In this document: piece after piece, positions 17,991-28,818 of the stretch
Numbering within the stretch: position 1 is the stretch's first letter
Layout of the letters: each line of letters starts with the position of its first letter
Source of the DNA: Gemmatimonadota bacterium
Lineage (GTDB): Bacteria; Gemmatimonadota; Gemmatimonadetes; Gemmatimonadales; Gemmatimonadaceae
Length of the DNA: 64,000 nucleotides
NCBI GenBank assembly: GCA_021299375.1
Contig: JAJTGR010000040.1
Coordinates: forward strand, 1 to 64,000
Direction of reading: 5' to 3'
The notes under the pieces: generated by a model
What the model was told of the DNA's origin: nothing
The model's database searches: none
What the model saw: the letters and a program-made list of their open reading frames with translations, nothing else
Program-made: the position numbers and the translations under genes

Positions 17991-19957
17991 CGCGCCGCCC
18001 ACTCCCGGACGTAGCGCTCGAGGCCCGCCAGCAGCGCCTCCGCGTACGTCCGCTGGAACCCCACATCGCGCATGGCCGCTTCCTGCTCCGGCAGCATGAG
18101 AAACAGCCCCTCGGTGAGCACACTCGGATACCACGTGGGACGCGCGACGGCCAGGTTCTGGTAGTGCACGCCCAGGTCGCGCAGCCCGAAGCGCTTCATG
18201 AGCGCCTCCTGCATCACGCGCGCGAGGGGTTCACTGGCGTTGTGGAAGAACAGGGTGCTCGTGCCGTTACTGGTGAAGGGGTTCACGCCGTCCGGCAGCG
18301 CGTTCAGGTGCACCGACACGAACACGTGGGCATTGGCCCGTCGCGACGCGACCGCACGCTCGGCGAGCCCCAGCGGATCGAGGCTCGTGCGGGTGCTGAA
18401 CGCGTTCGCGCCGCGGGCCTTGAGGAGCTCCACCAGCTGCATCCCGACCGGCAACACGGCGTCGCCCTCGTAGAGCCCCGTGGGGCCTGTCGCCCCGGCG
18501 GGCGGATGCCCCGGGTCGACGGCAATGGTCAGCCCGCGCAGCGGGTTCGTGACATCGATGCTCGGCAGTCGGCGTACGCGCAAGACGAAGGCGCGGCGTG
18601 CGTCGTCCCAGAGGGCCAGCCAGCCGTAGGCCGGCTGCGACAACGTGAACGTCACGCGCACCCGGTCGCTGGTGACCTGCTCCCAGGCGATACGGCGCAC
18701 GAGCGTGTCGTTGCCGAGAATGGGAGAGATCTCCGGATTGGCCTGCACCCCGTACATCGTGAGCGTGAGGGTGCGTCCATCCGCCTCCACGAGGTGGGCC
18801 GGGCGGTCGCCCATGCCGATCACGACATCCACCCAGTCGGCCGCGGGCGTGACGCGCAGGCCGCCCGTCACCCGGCGCGGCATGGCCGTGCCGGCAGGCA
18901 GCAGGGTCAGCTCGTCGGTGGCGACCCACACCTCCAGCGCGTCGTCGAGCTTCACCCGCGTCGCACTGCCCTGACGGCCCGTCACCTCGAGCACGGTGCC
19001 AGGCAGCAGGATCCACTTGTAGGTGCCGCCGGCGATGGTGCGCGCATGCACCACCCGGTCGGTATCGCTGCCCACGGTGCCGGTGGCCCGCAGCTGCCCG
19101 AGGGTACGCGTGAGCGTGGGGAGGGCGCGCACGACAGGCACCGGCAACATCACCGCGTCGCCGTTGCGCGTGATCGTCACGCGCGCCGGGCGTGTACTGT
19201 CGGCCAGCAGCTGGGCGGCGACCTCGGTGGCGAAGACGGCCGCCACGTCGGCGGTGTCGGGGCTGACGGCCCCATTCGCCATCGCGCCGAGCGCGAGGAG
19301 CGGTCGCGCGATACTGTCGCGCCCGACCAGCACCACGCGGGCGTTCGCCGGCGCGCGCACACTCACCCGCAGCAATTCGTCCGGGCGCGCCCACCAGCCG
19401 CGCCCAGGTTGCAGCGACGCCGAATCCACCCGCAGCCGTCCCGTCGCCGGCAGCGACACGCGCGGGGGATAGCGCACCCGCACGCTGCGCCGCACGGTGT
19501 CGGCCCCGCGCACGGCCACCAGGTCATAGCGCGCGGCCGTCGCCGGTGGATTGACCAGCCAGCCGAGGAACGCGCCGTTCGGCGCCACCGGCACGGCGAC
19601 GTCGTTGATGCGGAGCTGGACGTCGCCGCTCCCGAGGCTGCCGAGGATGAAATTCGAATCACGGCTGGTGATGACCTGATTGTCTGCGGGGTAGCGGACC
19701 TGAACGGTCATCGGGGCGCCGGTGACCACCGGGACCGGGGGAAGCCCTGGGATGATCGGAGCGGGCCCGGGGCTGGCGCCGGTCGCTGGCGCGGGGGTGC
19801 GGCTGCAGGCGCCGAGCGCGACGAGCAGACACGCGGGGAGCATCAGCGCAAGGCGCGGTGCGCGTCCCCCATGAGAGCGGGCAGCCGGGGCGGCGGGGCG
19901 GAGGGACGGGCGACGTGGCATCCGGTGAATCTGTCCGGTTGACGAAACGCGGGCCAT
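17987..19957 (-). CDS. N-acetylmuramoyl-L-alanine amidase (Amidase_3), lipoprotein
   Basis: LMLPACLLVALGACS; GLTIAVDPGHPPAGATGPTGLYEGD...LLKARGANAFSTRTS...VFVSVHLNALPDG. Confidence 0.9.
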   Translation of the reverse strand: MARVSSTGQIHRMPRRPSLRPAAPAARSHGGRAPRLALMLPACLLVALGACSRTPAPATGASPGPAPIIPGLPPVPVVTGAPMTVQVRYPADNQVITSRDSNFILGSLGSGDVQLRINDVAVPVAPNGAFLGWLVNPPATAARYDLVAVRGADTVRRSVRVRYPPRVSLPATGRLRVDSASLQPGRGWWARPDELLRVSVRAPANARVVLVGRDSIARPLLALGAMANGAVSPDTADVAAVFATEVAAQLLADSTRPARVTITRNGDAVMLPVPVVRALPTLTRTLGQLRATGTVGSDTDRVVHARTIAGGTYKWILLPGTVLEVTGRQGSATRVKLDDALEVWVATDELTLLPAGTAMPRRVTGGLRVTPAADWVDVVIGMGDRPAHLVEADGRTLTLTMYGVQANPEISPILGNDTLVRRIAWEQVTSDRVRVTFTLSQPAYGWLALWDDARRAFVLRVRRLPSIDVTNPLRGLTIAVDPGHPPAGATGPTGLYEGDAVLPVGMQLVELLKARGANAFSTRTSLDPLGLAERAVASRRANAHVFVSVHLNALPDGVNPFTSNGTSTLFFHNASEPLARVMQEALMKRFGLRDLGVHYQNLAVARPTWYPSVLTEGLFLMLPEQEAAMRDVGFQRTYAEALLAGLERYVREWAAR

Positions 19958-20101
19958 GTGTCGCCACCTGCCCCGTGGGGCGTGGGAGATGCCGCTGATC
20001 CCTCGCACCCTTCCGCTCGAGGCGCCGCCGGTGCAACCTCCGAGCATTCCGTCCGTAGGGAGATCAGTCCCCTCGCGCGCACCCGCCCGTACCATGTTGC
20101 T

Positions 20102-21295
20102 GTGACCGTTTCCCCCCCTCACTCCCTCCAGTCGCGCCCCGGTGGCGAACGCCGGGTGGTGGCGCGTGTCTTTGCCCTCTCCGACGTGGGGCGGACGCGT
20201 GACCACAACGAGGACACCTTCCTCGTGGCCGACCTCGGGTCGGGAGCGCCCCTCGATTTCGAGCTGGGCTATCACGAGATCACCGCCGACGCGCACGGCC
20301 TGCTCTTTCTTGTGGCCGACGGCATGGGCGGGGCGGCGTCAGGCGAATTGGCAAGCGGCATGGCGGGCACCCTCGTGCTGGAGGCGCTGCGCCAGCAGTG
20401 GATGACGGGCGCGCCTACGAGTGACCGCTTCGCGACGGCCCTGCGCGACGCCACCGTGAACGCCAACAGCCGTATTCACCAGTACGCCAAGGAACACCCC
20501 GAGCATCGCGGCATGGGGACCACCGCCACGATCGCCGGGCTGCTGGGTGACCGGCTGTACGTGGTGCAGGTGGGGGACAGTCGGGCCTACCTGGTGCGCG
20601 ATGGCACCGCCCGCCAGCTCACCAAGGACCAGTCGCTCATGCAGCGGCTGGTGGAGGCCGGTGAACTCACCCCCGAGGAGGCTGAGGTGAGCGACCGGCG
20701 CAACATCATCCTGCAGGCGCTGGGCCCGGAAGCCCACGTCACCGTGGACATCACCCACCAGCAGGTCCGCCGCGGCGACACGCTCATCGTGTGCAGCGAT
20801 GGCCTCTCGGGTTTGGTGAAGGCCAATGAGCTGGCCGCCTGTGCGGGCGAAGTGTCCGATCTCCGACAGCTCTGCCGCCAGCTCGTGGACCGGGCCAATG
20901 AACGCGGGGGGCCGGACAACATCACGGTGGTCGCCGTGCGCTTCGAGGGCGACGGGCTCGACGAAGCCACCGCCACCGATCGGGTGGGCTACACGGCGTT
21001 CCCCATGGCCGGTACGCTCAACGACCAGATGCGGGAGGTGGTGGCCACCCCGCTGACGCCGCCGCGAGCCATCCGGGCCGATCCGACGCCCCCGAAGGGC
21101 ATTCGTCGGACCGCCGTGGGCGAGATGGAGGCCGAGCGACGCCGCGCGGCCTTGGCGGCCGAGGCGCCACTCATCGGCGCGCCGCCGCCGGTGCTCGAGG
21201 AACGGCGCCGGGCGGCCATTCCGGTCTTCATGGTGCTGGGACTGGCGGCGCTGGCGGCGCTGCTATGGACGGCGTACCAGGTTGCCAACGGCTGA
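20102..21295 (+). CDS. PP2C-family Ser/Thr phosphatase with C-terminal TM helix
   Basis: SDVGRTRDHNEDTFLVAD, LFLVADGMGGAASGELAS, GMGTTATIAGLLGDRLYVVQVGDSRAYL, GGPDNITVVAVRF. Confidence 0.95.
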   Translation: MTVSPPHSLQSRPGGERRVVARVFALSDVGRTRDHNEDTFLVADLGSGAPLDFELGYHEITADAHGLLFLVADGMGGAASGELASGMAGTLVLEALRQQWMTGAPTSDRFATALRDATVNANSRIHQYAKEHPEHRGMGTTATIAGLLGDRLYVVQVGDSRAYLVRDGTARQLTKDQSLMQRLVEAGELTPEEAEVSDRRNIILQALGPEAHVTVDITHQQVRRGDTLIVCSDGLSGLVKANELAACAGEVSDLRQLCRQLVDRANERGGPDNITVVAVRFEGDGLDEATATDRVGYTAFPMAGTLNDQMREVVATPLTPPRAIRADPTPPKGIRRTAVGEMEAERRRAALAAEAPLIGAPPPVLEERRRAAIPVFMVLGLAALAALLWTAYQVANG

Positions 21296-21378
21296 CCCAC
21301 CGCCCCAGCCCGCCCCGTTCTCCCTGGCCCGGCCTGGGCAGGACCGACGCTGGCACCCGGTACGCCGCGAACCGCCGG

Positions 21379-22857
21379 TCAGCGCTTGCGCAGCAGCCCG
21401 CGCCCGGCGGCCTGCTGCATGACCCGGTCGCCGCTCCACGCGATGATCGTGGGGCAGGTGAGCCCAACCTGCGCCACCCAACGCGGGTCGCCCAGACCTA
21501 CCAGGACCACGCCGCGCTGCAGTGCCTCGGCCTGGGCCGCCAGCGCGCGTACCTGACGCACCGTGTCGTCGTGCAGTCGGTGACGCCCCTTGCCGGGCAG
21601 GTAGTCGGCGAAGAGCGCGATCACGAGCGGCCCGCCGCTCGCCGCCGTCGGGGCACTGACAATGCGGGCGTCGTTCCCCGCCAGACGCATGGCGTCGACG
21701 ATGCCCGTTCGGTCGACGCGACGCGATTCGACGGATTCGTCGTCGTCGACGATGGCGACTTCGGTGACGCTCCCCATGGGCGGCACCGGGCCGTGCTCGA
21801 TGCGCAGTACCTTGTCGGCGAGCAGCGCGCCCCACGCCGTGTCCGCGCCACTGGGGCGACGCCAGTCGTTCGGCGGCGACGCCCACTGCGCCCACTTGAG
21901 GCGCCGGCGCACCGACTGTTTGACCCGCTCGGGGTCGAGCGTGCCGTCCTCGAGCCCTGCCTCGAGCGCATCGAGTGTGGCACCGAGGTCGCCCGGCCCG
22001 AGCAGCACGTCGCAGCCGGCACGCAGCGCCAGCACACAGGCCGCGCTCGCATCGCGCCCCTCCCACACGCCCGGGAGCGTCATGAGGTCCGACACGATGA
22101 GATTGTCGAACTTGAGCTGCTGCCGCAGCAGCCACTGCAGCATCTCGCGCGAGAGTGAGGCCGGCACCCGGCTCGAGTCGAGCGCCGGATACGCCACATG
22201 CGCGGTCATGACGCTGGCCACACCGCCGCTGATGGCGGCACGGAACGGATGCAGGTCGAGCTCCTTGAGCTGGTCGGCCGGTGTGTCGACCGTTGAGGGC
22301 TCGAGGTGCACGTCGTGCGTCGCGCGGGCGATACCGGGGAAGTGCTTGGCGCAGGCCAGCACCCCCTCGGCCTGGCAGGCCTCGATCCACGCGGTGACGA
22401 GCGGCGCCACCTTGCGCGCATCATTGCCCAGCGCGCGCGAGCCAATGAGCGGATTTTCCGCCAGCAGATCGAGATCGCACACCGGGCCGAGGTTCCAGTT
22501 CACGCCCATCGTGCGGGCTTCGCGCGCGGTCAGGCGGGCGGCACGGCGCAGCGCCTCGAGGTCGCCCATGGCCGTGATGGCGGCCACCGGCGGCAGCCCG
22601 GTGGCGCCCGCAAACTGCTGCCCTGCCCCGCGCTCCAGTTCGGCCGCGATGAGCAGCGGATGCCGGCTCTTGAGCTGCAGCTCCTTGGCCAGCGCGCGCA
22701 CCCCATCCTGTTCGCCGCCCACGAGCAGAAAACCTCCCACCCCGAGCCCCAGCGCCTGCTCGATGAGCGGGCGGGCGTCGGCAAAGCCCCGCTCCGGGCT
22801 CCAGCGGATGACAGGAAGCAGCAACTGCGCGAGTTCAGCGCGCGACTGGTCACTCAT
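21379..22857 (-). CDS. Glycoside hydrolase family 3 (NagZ-like beta-N-acetylhexosaminidase)
   Basis: NWNLGPVCDLDL, ACAKHFPGIARATHDVHLEPSTV, LIVSDLMTLPGV. Confidence 0.88.
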   Translation of the reverse strand: MSDQSRAELAQLLLPVIRWSPERGFADARPLIEQALGLGVGGFLLVGGEQDGVRALAKELQLKSRHPLLIAAELERGAGQQFAGATGLPPVAAITAMGDLEALRRAARLTAREARTMGVNWNLGPVCDLDLLAENPLIGSRALGNDARKVAPLVTAWIEACQAEGVLACAKHFPGIARATHDVHLEPSTVDTPADQLKELDLHPFRAAISGGVASVMTAHVAYPALDSSRVPASLSREMLQWLLRQQLKFDNLIVSDLMTLPGVWEGRDASAACVLALRAGCDVLLGPGDLGATLDALEAGLEDGTLDPERVKQSVRRRLKWAQWASPPNDWRRPSGADTAWGALLADKVLRIEHGPVPPMGSVTEVAIVDDDESVESRRVDRTGIVDAMRLAGNDARIVSAPTAASGGPLVIALFADYLPGKGRHRLHDDTVRQVRALAAQAEALQRGVVLVGLGDPRWVAQVGLTCPTIIAWSGDRVMQQAAGRGLLRKR

Positions 22858-22869
22858 GACGTCAGCTCA

Positions 22870-24036
22870 TCAGACAGGTGTGAGCGCACCGAGGATGCGC
22901 GACGCGCGGGCACCGGTGGCGCTGGGGACGTTGCCGGCGCGACCGGTGAGATGAAGATAGCCGAGCAGGGCGAAGGCGACGGCCTCCTTGGCCTCGGCAT
23001 CGAAGTAGACGTCGTCGAACAGGCGAACGGCCGGTGCGGCGCGCCCCGAACGCGCCTCGTGCCACGCCAGGGCCCCCTGAAGCGCGCGCACCAGGGCCGG
23101 GTTGTGCGCCCCGCCGCCGGAGATCAGCACTTCGGTGATCGGCTCCGGCACGAAGCGCGCGTACTGGTCGGCGATGGTAGCGGCCGTGTACGCCGTCGCG
23201 GTCGCCACGGCGTCCGCCGGTGAGGCCCCCGCCTGGGTACAGCGCGCGATGAATGCGTCGATGAACGCGGGCGTGAACAGCTCGCGTCCCGTGCTCTTGG
23301 GAGGCGCCGCATGCAGGAACGGGAGCTCCAGCAGCTCCTGCACGACCGCTTCGAGGACGCTGCCCGAGGCGGCGATGGCGCCGTCGCGATCGAAGGGCTG
23401 CCCGAACAGCCGCTGCACCGCGCCGTCAATGATCACCACGCCCGGGCCGGTGTCGAAGGCGCGTACGCGCGCGTCGGTCGCGTCGGCAGCGGGCGGCACG
23501 ATGGTCACGTTGCCGATGCCCCCGATGTTCTGCAGCGCACGCCAGTGGGTGTCGTGCGCGAAGAGCAGCACGTCGGCCATGGGCACGAGCGGTGCGCCCT
23601 GCCCCCCCACGGCCATGTCGCGGGTGCGGAAGTCGGCAATGACGGCGCACCCGGTGCGTTCGGCGAGTCGTGCCGGGTCGCCGATCTGCCAGGTGCTGTG
23701 TCCCGGCTCGTGCCACAGTGTCTGCCCATGCGACGCAATGGCGGCCACGTGGCGCGCCGTGACCCCAGCGCACTGCATGGCATCGAGGGCGGCGTCGGCC
23801 AGCCAATCGCCCACGTCGGCGTGCAGGCGGCAGTAGTCGCGGGCTGTACCGTGGTGCATGGCCGCCGCGAGCCGGGCGCGCACCTCACCGTCGTACGCGC
23901 GGGACGTGAACCCGAGCAGTTCGGCGCGCGGCCGGCCGCGGGCGTCATCGGCGAAGCGCACCACGGCTGCGCTGATGCCGTCGAGCGACGTGCCCGACAT
24001 CAGCCCCACGAGAATGCGGGCGGGGGGCGGGCTCAC
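22870..24036 (-). CDS. anmK: Anhydro-N-acetylmuramic acid kinase
   Basis: ILVGLMSGTSLDGISAAVV; IASHGQTLWHEPG; QIGDPARLAERTG; NIGGIGNVT. Confidence 0.95.
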   Translation of the reverse strand: MSPPPARILVGLMSGTSLDGISAAVVRFADDARGRPRAELLGFTSRAYDGEVRARLAAAMHHGTARDYCRLHADVGDWLADAALDAMQCAGVTARHVAAIASHGQTLWHEPGHSTWQIGDPARLAERTGCAVIADFRTRDMAVGGQGAPLVPMADVLLFAHDTHWRALQNIGGIGNVTIVPPAADATDARVRAFDTGPGVVIIDGAVQRLFGQPFDRDGAIAASGSVLEAVVQELLELPFLHAAPPKSTGRELFTPAFIDAFIARCTQAGASPADAVATATAYTAATIADQYARFVPEPITEVLISGGGAHNPALVRALQGALAWHEARSGRAAPAVRLFDDVYFDAEAKEAVAFALLGYLHLTGRAGNVPSATGARASRILGALTPV

Positions 24037-24971
24037 GACACCGCGCTGGACGCGACCGGTGGCGGCGCGTGGGGCACCACGCGGCGGATCACCCCCCCGG
24101 CTTCGGCCAGCCGCGCGTCGGCGGTCACGGCGTCCACCTGCAGCGCGTGCATGACCAGCGCGCGTTTCACACGCCCCTCGGCGTGCTGCAGCAGGGTGCG
24201 TGCCGCGTCACGCTCGAGCCCCGTGACGTCGCACACGATGCGTTCGGCGCGATCCTGCAGCTTCACGTTGGTGGCGCGCAGGTCGACCATCAGGTTGCCG
24301 TAGCTTTTCCCGATGCGGATCATCGCACCGGTGGTGAGCATGTTGCATACCAGCTTCGTGGCCGTACCGGCCTTGAGCCGCGTCGAGCCCGTGAGTACTT
24401 CGGGGCCGACAATGGGCAGGATGCACCGATCGGCCACGCGGCGCATCGCGTCCGGCGGCGGGCTGCAGGCGATGAGCGCCGTGGTGGCCCCGCGTTCCCG
24501 CGCGCGAGCGAGGGCCCCGCGAACGAACGGGGTGGTGCCCGACGCAGCGATGCCGACGACCACGTCGCCGGCAGTGACGGCCTGGGCATCCATGGCGTGG
24601 GCACCGGCCGCGGGATCATCCTCGGCGCCCTCGATGGGGTGGCGCAGCGCGTGATCACCGCCGGCGATGATCCCGACCACCATCGCCGGATCGGTGCCGA
24701 ACGTGGGCGGGCACTCGCTGGCATCGAGCACACCCAGCCGCCCCGACGTGCCGGCGCCCACGTAGAGCAGGCGGTGCCCGGCGCGGAAGGCGCGCTCGAT
24801 GAGTCCGATGGTCTCGGCGATCGGTTCCCGCTGCGACGCCACCGCATCGGCCACGACGCGATCCTCGGCGATGATGAGGTCGACGATGGCGAGCGGCGAC
24901 GCGAGATCGATGTCGACCGTGCGGGGATTGCGACGTTCAGTGACGCGTGGATCGAGCGCCGGAGCGGACAC
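24033..24971 (-). CDS. murQ: N-acetylmuramic acid 6-phosphate etherase
   Basis: LLYVGAGTSGRLGVLDASECPPTFGT; GAEDDPAAG; GSTRLKAGTATKLVCNMLTT. Confidence 0.96.
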   Translation of the reverse strand: MSAPALDPRVTERRNPRTVDIDLASPLAIVDLIIAEDRVVADAVASQREPIAETIGLIERAFRAGHRLLYVGAGTSGRLGVLDASECPPTFGTDPAMVVGIIAGGDHALRHPIEGAEDDPAAGAHAMDAQAVTAGDVVVGIAASGTTPFVRGALARARERGATTALIACSPPPDAMRRVADRCILPIVGPEVLTGSTRLKAGTATKLVCNMLTTGAMIRIGKSYGNLMVDLRATNVKLQDRAERIVCDVTGLERDAARTLLQHAEGRVKRALVMHALQVDAVTADARLAEAGGVIRRVVPHAPPPVASSAVS

Positions 24972-25134
24972 GAGGGCAGAGAAGGGGGAACGGGGGCGCC
25001 GGTATCACACCGGGGGCAATCACGATACGTTTCGACGGCATCGCCGCACCCTTCGTGCTGGTCGCCGCAGCGGCGGACGGGCGCCACCAACGCGCTGGAC
25101 ACCACACGGGAAACTAGGAACCGTCGTGACCCTC

Positions 25135-25881
25135 ATGCAACCCGCGGGTTCGCCCCGCCCGCGCCTTGCCACGCTGGTCGGCGTCCTGCCGGCACGGCGC
25201 TGGTTGCGCCTGGGCGGCGTAGCCTTGCTGCTGTGCGCCACGGCCCTGCCGCTCACGGCACAGATTCGTGGCCGGCCCCCGGCCCGCCCGGACTACGGCT
25301 GGTGGTTCTCGGGTGGGGCGTCGGGCGTGGTGCTCGGCAGCATCAACGACGGCGCCACCCAGTCGCGCTGGGATTTCGGCAGCGATCCGCTGTGGCAGGT
25401 ACGCGGCACGCTGGAGAAGGGGATCGATGAGGCCACCACCTTGGGGGTGTCACTCGGCTACGGCGTGGTCGACCTGGCGGTGACGCCGTTCCGTACGGTG
25501 ACCGTGCCCGAGGCACCACAGGTGCCGTGCGCCAACGGCTGCCAGGCGCAGACGGAACTCTGGTCGCTCATGGGCCAGTTCCGCAGCGGTGGCGACCGGC
25601 CGGGGTTCCATACCTTTTTCGAGGGACAGGCCGGTGTGACCGGGTTCCGCAACCTGCGTACGCGGGACTCGACCCAGGCTCCCATTGGCGCCACGCGACA
25701 GCAGTTCGACCTCTCCGGGTCGCTGGGGTTCGGGTTCGGTTATGCGCTGTCGCGCGGGCTGGTGGCCACCCTCGTGCAGGACTTCGGCATGGGGTGGCAC
25801 AGCGAGGCCGACCTGCCAGAGGGCACCAGCCGTACCTGGCGCATGCGCAACACCCGCGCCTCCCTCCGTTTCGCGTTCTGA
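25135..25881 (+). CDS. Predicted outer-membrane beta-barrel protein
   Basis: Signal-like N-terminus (LLCATALPLTAQ), alternating strands, C-terminal RASLRFAF. Confidence 0.7.
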   Translation: MQPAGSPRPRLATLVGVLPARRWLRLGGVALLLCATALPLTAQIRGRPPARPDYGWWFSGGASGVVLGSINDGATQSRWDFGSDPLWQVRGTLEKGIDEATTLGVSLGYGVVDLAVTPFRTVTVPEAPQVPCANGCQAQTELWSLMGQFRSGGDRPGFHTFFEGQAGVTGFRNLRTRDSTQAPIGATRQQFDLSGSLGFGFGYALSRGLVATLVQDFGMGWHSEADLPEGTSRTWRMRNTRASLRFAF

Positions 25882-25905
25882 TTCCTGATCCTCGTCATTC
25901 CGCCG

Positions 25906-27723
25906 ATGCCTGTGACTGCCGGTCGCCGACGCTCCGCCCTGCCGCTCGCACTGTGGGCGGGCCTGCTCTTCCCTCTCGCGTGCGCGCGCTCCGGCCGCTC
26001 GGGCGCCGACGAGCCCCGATTCGACGCGCCATCCGGGCCGCCGGGCGACCCGGCCATCCCGGCGCGGGTGGCGGCGGCGTTCCCCGACGCCTGGCGACTG
26101 CCCGCCGGTGCACGTGCCACCTTCGCACCACAGGTGATGGCGGTGAGCAACAGCCCCGAGGCGAGCGCGGCGGCCGCCGCGATCATGCGGGAGGGCGGCA
26201 ACGCGGTGGACGCGGCGGTGGCGCTGGGCTTTGCCCTGGCCGTGACGTGGCCGGAGGCGGGCAACATCGGCGGCGGCGGATACACGGTGATCCGCATGGC
26301 CGACGGGCGGGTGGCAGCCATCGACTATCGGGAAATCGCGCCGCTGGCGGCGACCCGTGACATGTACCTCGATGCCAACGGCAACCTCACCGACAAGAGC
26401 GTGTACGGGCATCTCGCTTCGGGCGTCCCGGGGGCCGTGGCCGGCATGGCCGCGCTGCTCGAGCGGTACGGGACCATGCCGCTCTCGCGGGTGATGCAGC
26501 CAGCCATCGCGCTGGCCCGCGATGGCTTCGTGGTGGATACCGCGCTGGCCGGCTCGATCGCGCGGGCGCGCGGCATGGTCACCCGCTACCAGCCTGAGAC
26601 GCCGTACTTCCCGAAGGGCGAGGCGCTGCCGGCCGGTGCCCGCCTGGTGCAACCTGACCTGGCCAGGACGCTGCAGGCGATCGCCGAGCAGGGCCCGGCA
26701 GCGTTCTATCGCGGGTGGGTGGCCGATTCGCTGGTGGCCGAGATGCAGCGCGGCGGCGGCATCCTCACCAGGCAGGACCTGCAGGGATATCAGCCGGTAT
26801 GGCGCACCCCCATTCACACCACGTACCGCGGCTACGGGCTGCTCTCCATGCCGCCATCGTCATCGGGCGGGGTCACGACCGCCGAGGCCATGAACGTGCT
26901 GGAGCAGTACCCGACGCTGCCGCCGTATGGCAGCGCCCGCTGGTTCCATCTGGTGGGCAGTGCGTACCAGCGGGCGTTCATCGATCGCAACGCGAAACTG
27001 GCCGACCCGGCGTTCGTGCCGGTGCCGTTGGCGCAGCTCACGAGCAAGACGTACGCAAAGCGGCTGCAGGCCACCATCAGCGAAACACGAGCCACGCCCA
27101 CGCGTGAGCTCGAGCCGCAGATGGCCCAGGCAGCCCGCGAGCCCGAGCACACCACGCACTACTCGGTGGTGGACGCCCGGGGGAATGCCGTGGCCACGAC
27201 CACCACGCTCAACAACTCGTGGGGCTCGGGCGTGTGGGTGCGCGGCGCCGGCTTCATGCTCAACGACGAGATGGACGATTTCGCCGCGCAGCCGGGCAAG
27301 CCCAACATGTTCGGCCTCGTGCAGGGTGAGCAGAATGCGATCCAGCCCGGCAAGCGCATGCTGAGCGCGATGTCCCCCACGATCGTGCTCGACCGCAACA
27401 ACCAGGTGCTGTTGGTGGTGGGCGCCGCCGGTGGCCCGACGATCATCACCGGCACCAGCCAGGTGATCCTGAATGTGCTGGAGCACCGCATGTCGCTCGC
27501 CGACGCCATGCGTGCGCCACGCGTGCATCATCAGGCGTTGCCCGATTCGCTCACCTTCGAACGCGGCGGCATTCCCCCCGCCGTGCTGGACTCGCTGCGC
27601 GGCGTCGGCCACGCGCTGCGCGAACTGCGCAGCCTGGTGAACGTCAACGCGATCATGCGCGTGAACGGCGGCTGGGAGGGCATGCCGGAGCCGCGCCGCA
27701 GCGGCGGCGCGGTGGGCTATTGA
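25906..27723 (+). CDS. ggt: Gamma-glutamyltransferase
   Basis: EASAAAAAIMREGGNAVDAAVALGFAL, NIGGGGYTVIRM, THYSVVDARGNAVATTTTLNNSWGSGV catalytic Thr region. Confidence 0.95.
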   Translation: MPVTAGRRRSALPLALWAGLLFPLACARSGRSGADEPRFDAPSGPPGDPAIPARVAAAFPDAWRLPAGARATFAPQVMAVSNSPEASAAAAAIMREGGNAVDAAVALGFALAVTWPEAGNIGGGGYTVIRMADGRVAAIDYREIAPLAATRDMYLDANGNLTDKSVYGHLASGVPGAVAGMAALLERYGTMPLSRVMQPAIALARDGFVVDTALAGSIARARGMVTRYQPETPYFPKGEALPAGARLVQPDLARTLQAIAEQGPAAFYRGWVADSLVAEMQRGGGILTRQDLQGYQPVWRTPIHTTYRGYGLLSMPPSSSGGVTTAEAMNVLEQYPTLPPYGSARWFHLVGSAYQRAFIDRNAKLADPAFVPVPLAQLTSKTYAKRLQATISETRATPTRELEPQMAQAAREPEHTTHYSVVDARGNAVATTTTLNNSWGSGVWVRGAGFMLNDEMDDFAAQPGKPNMFGLVQGEQNAIQPGKRMLSAMSPTIVLDRNNQVLLVVGAAGGPTIITGTSQVILNVLEHRMSLADAMRAPRVHHQALPDSLTFERGGIPPAVLDSLRGVGHALRELRSLVNVNAIMRVNGGWEGMPEPRRSGGAVGY

Positions 27724-27828
27724 CGGGGCGTCAGGCGGCGCACGGTCGGGGTCTGCTCATCCGCGATGGCGCAGCCGGTGCGCCCAGCGGTGCGAGCGCA
27801 GGTACGCGGCCTGTCGCGGGCGCCGCGT

Positions 27829-28728
27829 TCAGGGCGTCGCCGCGGGCCGCACCGTGACCGGCCCGTCGAGCGTCACGGAAATGCCGCCGCCACTGTTCAG
27901 GCAGGTGTCGAAGTTCGCGGTGGCCGCAGCGGCGGCCGTGCCGGCCGCCGCGCCAGCCGCGGCGCCGATGACCGTGCCCCTGGTGCTCTTGCCGATCACC
28001 TGCCCGGCGATGGCGCCAATGATGGCGCCGCCGGCCACCTTCCTGGCGTCGTCGCCCTTGCTGGTACTGCGCACGCGCTCCGTCGACGCCGTCTGGACCG
28101 TGGCGTCGACGGGGTAGGTGCGGCCGCCGAACTGCACCGACACCAACTTCACGCGCAGGACCGTGTTGTCGTTCGAGTTCTTCGCCGTCTTGGCTTCGAC
28201 CACCTCGAAGGTACCGGTTGCCCCCTCGGGGATCGACACGCCATTCGTGGCCCCCACCGACTGAGCGAGGGTGGCCGCGAACCTGTCGCCCACCGCCGCT
28301 GTGTTGCTGCACACCCTGGCGTTCGCCACGAATCGCATGGTGGTACCGGCCGCCACCGTACCGGAGACCTCGGCCGCGGGAGCGGGAGCGGGAGCAGGCG
28401 TCGGCGAAGGCCAAGGGGCTGGCGCCGCAGCGGGCGCCGGCGCGGGCGGTCGCGGTGATGGGCGCGGCGTGGGGCGCGGACGGGGAGCCGGTGGAGGCGC
28501 CTCCACCGGGGGCGGCGCAGGCTCGCGCGCCGGCACAGGCACATCCTGCAACTGTGGCTGCGCGCTGTCCTGCTGTGCCAACGCGAGGTCGCGTCCGAGC
28601 GCCGTATCGCTCGACAACGCGGCGCGCTCCGCAGCCTTGTCGCCCCCACAGGCCGCGAGGACCACGATCGCCAGCGACGACAGCATGATCGCTGTGTGGG
28701 GCCGACGGATATATTGACGCATGGGCAT
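27829..28728 (-). CDS. Lipoprotein with Pro/Ala-rich linker and glycine-zipper segment
   Basis: MLSSLAIVVLAACGG; VAGGAIIGAIAGQVIGKSTRGTVIGAAAGAAAGTAAA. Confidence 0.75.
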   Translation of the reverse strand: MPMRQYIRRPHTAIMLSSLAIVVLAACGGDKAAERAALSSDTALGRDLALAQQDSAQPQLQDVPVPAREPAPPPVEAPPPAPRPRPTPRPSPRPPAPAPAAAPAPWPSPTPAPAPAPAAEVSGTVAAGTTMRFVANARVCSNTAAVGDRFAATLAQSVGATNGVSIPEGATGTFEVVEAKTAKNSNDNTVLRVKLVSVQFGGRTYPVDATVQTASTERVRSTSKGDDARKVAGGAIIGAIAGQVIGKSTRGTVIGAAAGAAAGTAAAAATANFDTCLNSGGGISVTLDGPVTVRPAATP

Positions 28729-28818
28729 ACTCCCGAAGGGGAAAGGTCTCGATGACTGGCGAGCAGCGGACGTCTGGCCGGCCGGCCGCCGATTCGACGT
28801 AACGGTGCGACGGTCGCG

